DNA from: Chloracidobacterium sp.
Lineage (GTDB): Bacteria; Acidobacteriota; Blastocatellia; Pyrinomonadales; Pyrinomonadaceae
Reading direction: 5' to 3'
DNA: 64,000 bases
Assembly (NCBI GenBank): GCA_016720705.1
Contig: JADKKB010000007.1
Span: forward strand, 1,984,001 to 2,048,000
Shown here piece after piece: positions 63,164 to 64,000 of the stretch; the first letter of the stretch is position 1, and each line of letters begins with the position of its first letter. The position numbers and the translations under genes are program-made. The notes under the pieces were generated by a model. It saw only the letters and a list, made by a program, of their open reading frames with translations. It was not told the DNA's origin and did no database searches.

Positions 63164-63192
63164 ATAATATCAACCTCGCCATACACTTTCAA
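63164..63192 (-). promoter_or_regulatory. sigma70-type promoter of the 60832-63057 gene
   Basis: On the minus strand TTGAAA (63187-63192), a 17-nt spacer and TATTAT (63164-63169), each one mismatch from consensus. It has no CRP-type box, unlike three neighbours. Confidence 0.65.
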
Positions 63193-63209
63193 TTATTGCC
63201 GCTTGGCTG

Positions 63210-63275
63210 TCACCTCACAAAAATTCCGGGAAGCGGAATATCGCCGGCCTGGCCGAATTGCCGGATAGATCACGA
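63210..63275 (-). pseudogene. second fossil FG-GAP tail end
   Basis: On the minus strand SIRQFGQAGDIPLPGIFVR followed by TGA matches the last 20 residues of the FG-GAP tail (IQQFGxxGDxPLPNAFVR). One codon upstream of this stretch is an in-frame TGA, and no DxDGDGxxD loop remains. No gene body is attached, because the region upstream is the promoter of the plus-strand sigma factor. Confidence 0.75.
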
Positions 63276-63315
63276 CCGAGTGTCAATGCCGAGCGGGCAA
63301 CTTCAGAAACTTTCT

Positions 63316-63343
63316 TTGAATTAGGTATTTATTGATATAAAAT
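63316..63343 (+). promoter_or_regulatory. candidate promoter of the ECF sigma gene
   Basis: TTGAAT (63316-63321), a 16-nt spacer and TAAAAT (63338-63343) in an AT-rich stretch. A second -10-like TATAAT lies at 63343-63348. AAAGGAAA precedes ATG 63378 by about 17 nt. Confidence 0.4.
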
Positions 63344-63377
63344 ATAATAAATCAAAGGAAACCGACATAAACAGTAT

Positions 63378-63950
63378 ATGAGTGACGGCCAATCCCCCGA
63401 GATCACACAGATATTGCACGAATGGAGCGACGGCGACGATGCGGCCCGCGAGGTTCTCTTGCGCGAGGTGTACGGTACGCTCAAGCGCCAGGCCCGCTTT
63501 TTAATGTCGCGTGAGAGGTCTAACCACACGCTCCAGCCGACCGCTCTGGTCCACGAGGCATTTCTCAAGCTCGGCAATGCCGGCGGCATCCAATGGCAGG
63601 ATCGCGGACATTTTTTCGGATTTACGTCGCGGCTGATGCGCCAGATACTGGTCGATCACGCCCGCCTGCACGCGGCGGGCAAACGCGGTAATAATCCTAT
63701 TCATTTCTCGACCGACGATGTCGATATACCGGTCGAGGACCGTGCCGATTCGATCCTAGTGGTTGACCAGTTGCTTGACCGCCTTGCGGCAATTGACGAG
63801 CGTCAGGCCAAGGTGGTCGAGATGCGTTTCTTTGGTGGAATGACCAATGGTGAGATAGCTGAAGCGATCGGGACCACCGAACGAACGGTTTTGCGCGAAT
63901 GGCAATCAGCCCGGCTCTGGCTCTATCGCGAGATCTCGCAAGGCAGTTGA
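63378..63950 (+). CDS. ECF-type RNA polymerase sigma factor (Acidobacteria/Planctomycetes type)
   Basis: 190 residues. Region 2 (about 15-95) contains LVHEAFLKLGNAG and RGHFFGFTSRLMRQILVDHAR; region 4 (about 125-185) contains RQAKVVEMRFFGGMTNGEIAEAIG with TERTVLREW as the recognition helix. This pattern fits the ECF subgroup often followed by a Ser/Thr kinase gene; any such gene would lie beyond the window, as only 50 nt remain. No anti-sigma gene is seen upstream. It is divergent from the 63057 exoprotein gene and could regulate the exoprotein cluster, which is inference. Confidence 0.92.
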   Translation: MSDGQSPEITQILHEWSDGDDAAREVLLREVYGTLKRQARFLMSRERSNHTLQPTALVHEAFLKLGNAGGIQWQDRGHFFGFTSRLMRQILVDHARLHAAGKRGNNPIHFSTDDVDIPVEDRADSILVVDQLLDRLAAIDERQAKVVEMRFFGGMTNGEIAEAIGTTERTVLREWQSARLWLYREISQGS

Positions 63951-64000
63951 GAAAATATACGTCCCCCGCTAAAAACAATGTCGCTATAATTCATCCGTTT

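Overview
The window is about 57-58% GC (estimated by eye) and reads like a chromosomal segment of an Acidobacteriota bacterium, probably class Blastocatellia (Pyrinomonadaceae-like). This placement is an inference. It rests on giant exported proteins ending in calcium-loop FG-GAP/VCBS tails (DxDGDGxxD...FRPS...WY), CSLREA-type beta-helix proteins, CxxCH anchor-V-like modules and an ECF sigma factor of the Acidobacteria/Planctomycetes type. There is no rRNA, CRISPR array, transposase or integrase. One tRNA gene, tRNA-Thr(CGT), is present.

Layout. 1-1083: 3' part of a CitE-like TIM-barrel (DUF6986-type) gene. 1376-9778: two giant exoprotein genes, the first split by an apparent 2-nt frameshift. 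9887-13652: LD-carboxypeptidase, CapA-like protein, universal stress protein and two small proteins. 13725-19522: an AddB/AddA-type helicase-nuclease pair; the AddA gene has no ATG/GTG/TTG at its natural start. 19529-21598: BCAM0308-like zinc-ribbon protein, tRNA-Thr with a near-consensus promoter, and an ImmA/IrrE protease with an XRE repressor. 22021-30150: a 2611-residue secreted PKD/TPR protein followed in frame by an orphan copy of one of its domains. 30212-31754: two overlapping GNAT acetyltransferases and an Asp/Asn hydroxylase. 31983-40621: a compact six-gene unit of two DUF6916-like proteins (one with a Tat signal), three phage-tail-collar/MdpB-like proteins and a 2055-residue beta-helix/DUF11 exoprotein. 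40733-47806: a 2357-residue exoprotein carrying both dockerin-like and cohesin-like modules. 48266-50653: a TonB-dependent siderophore receptor. 50809-63057: four more exoprotein genes on the minus strand, with two fossil gene ends between them. 63378-63950: an ECF sigma factor.

Main theme. Eight giant exported proteins have different N-terminal modules (LamG, BNR, YVTN propeller, Calx-beta, beta-helix, BACON-like, CxxCH) but each ends in exactly one of two C-terminal modules. One is a six-repeat FG-GAP tail, usually ending PNAFVR. The other is an 80-residue carboxypeptidase-regulatory-like domain. Four proteins have each, and none has both. Two decayed FG-GAP tails with no gene body remain in intergenic DNA at 57427-57611 and 63210-63275. 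Three of the minus-strand genes share an unusually regular promoter: a CRP-type box TGTGA-N6-TCACA, exactly 20 nt, TACGAT, exactly 14 nt, TCGGC. Together with the collar/DUF6916 operon and a nearby ECF sigma factor, this suggests a coordinately regulated, domain-shuffling cell-surface system. The domain and promoter patterns are read from the sequence; the function is inference.
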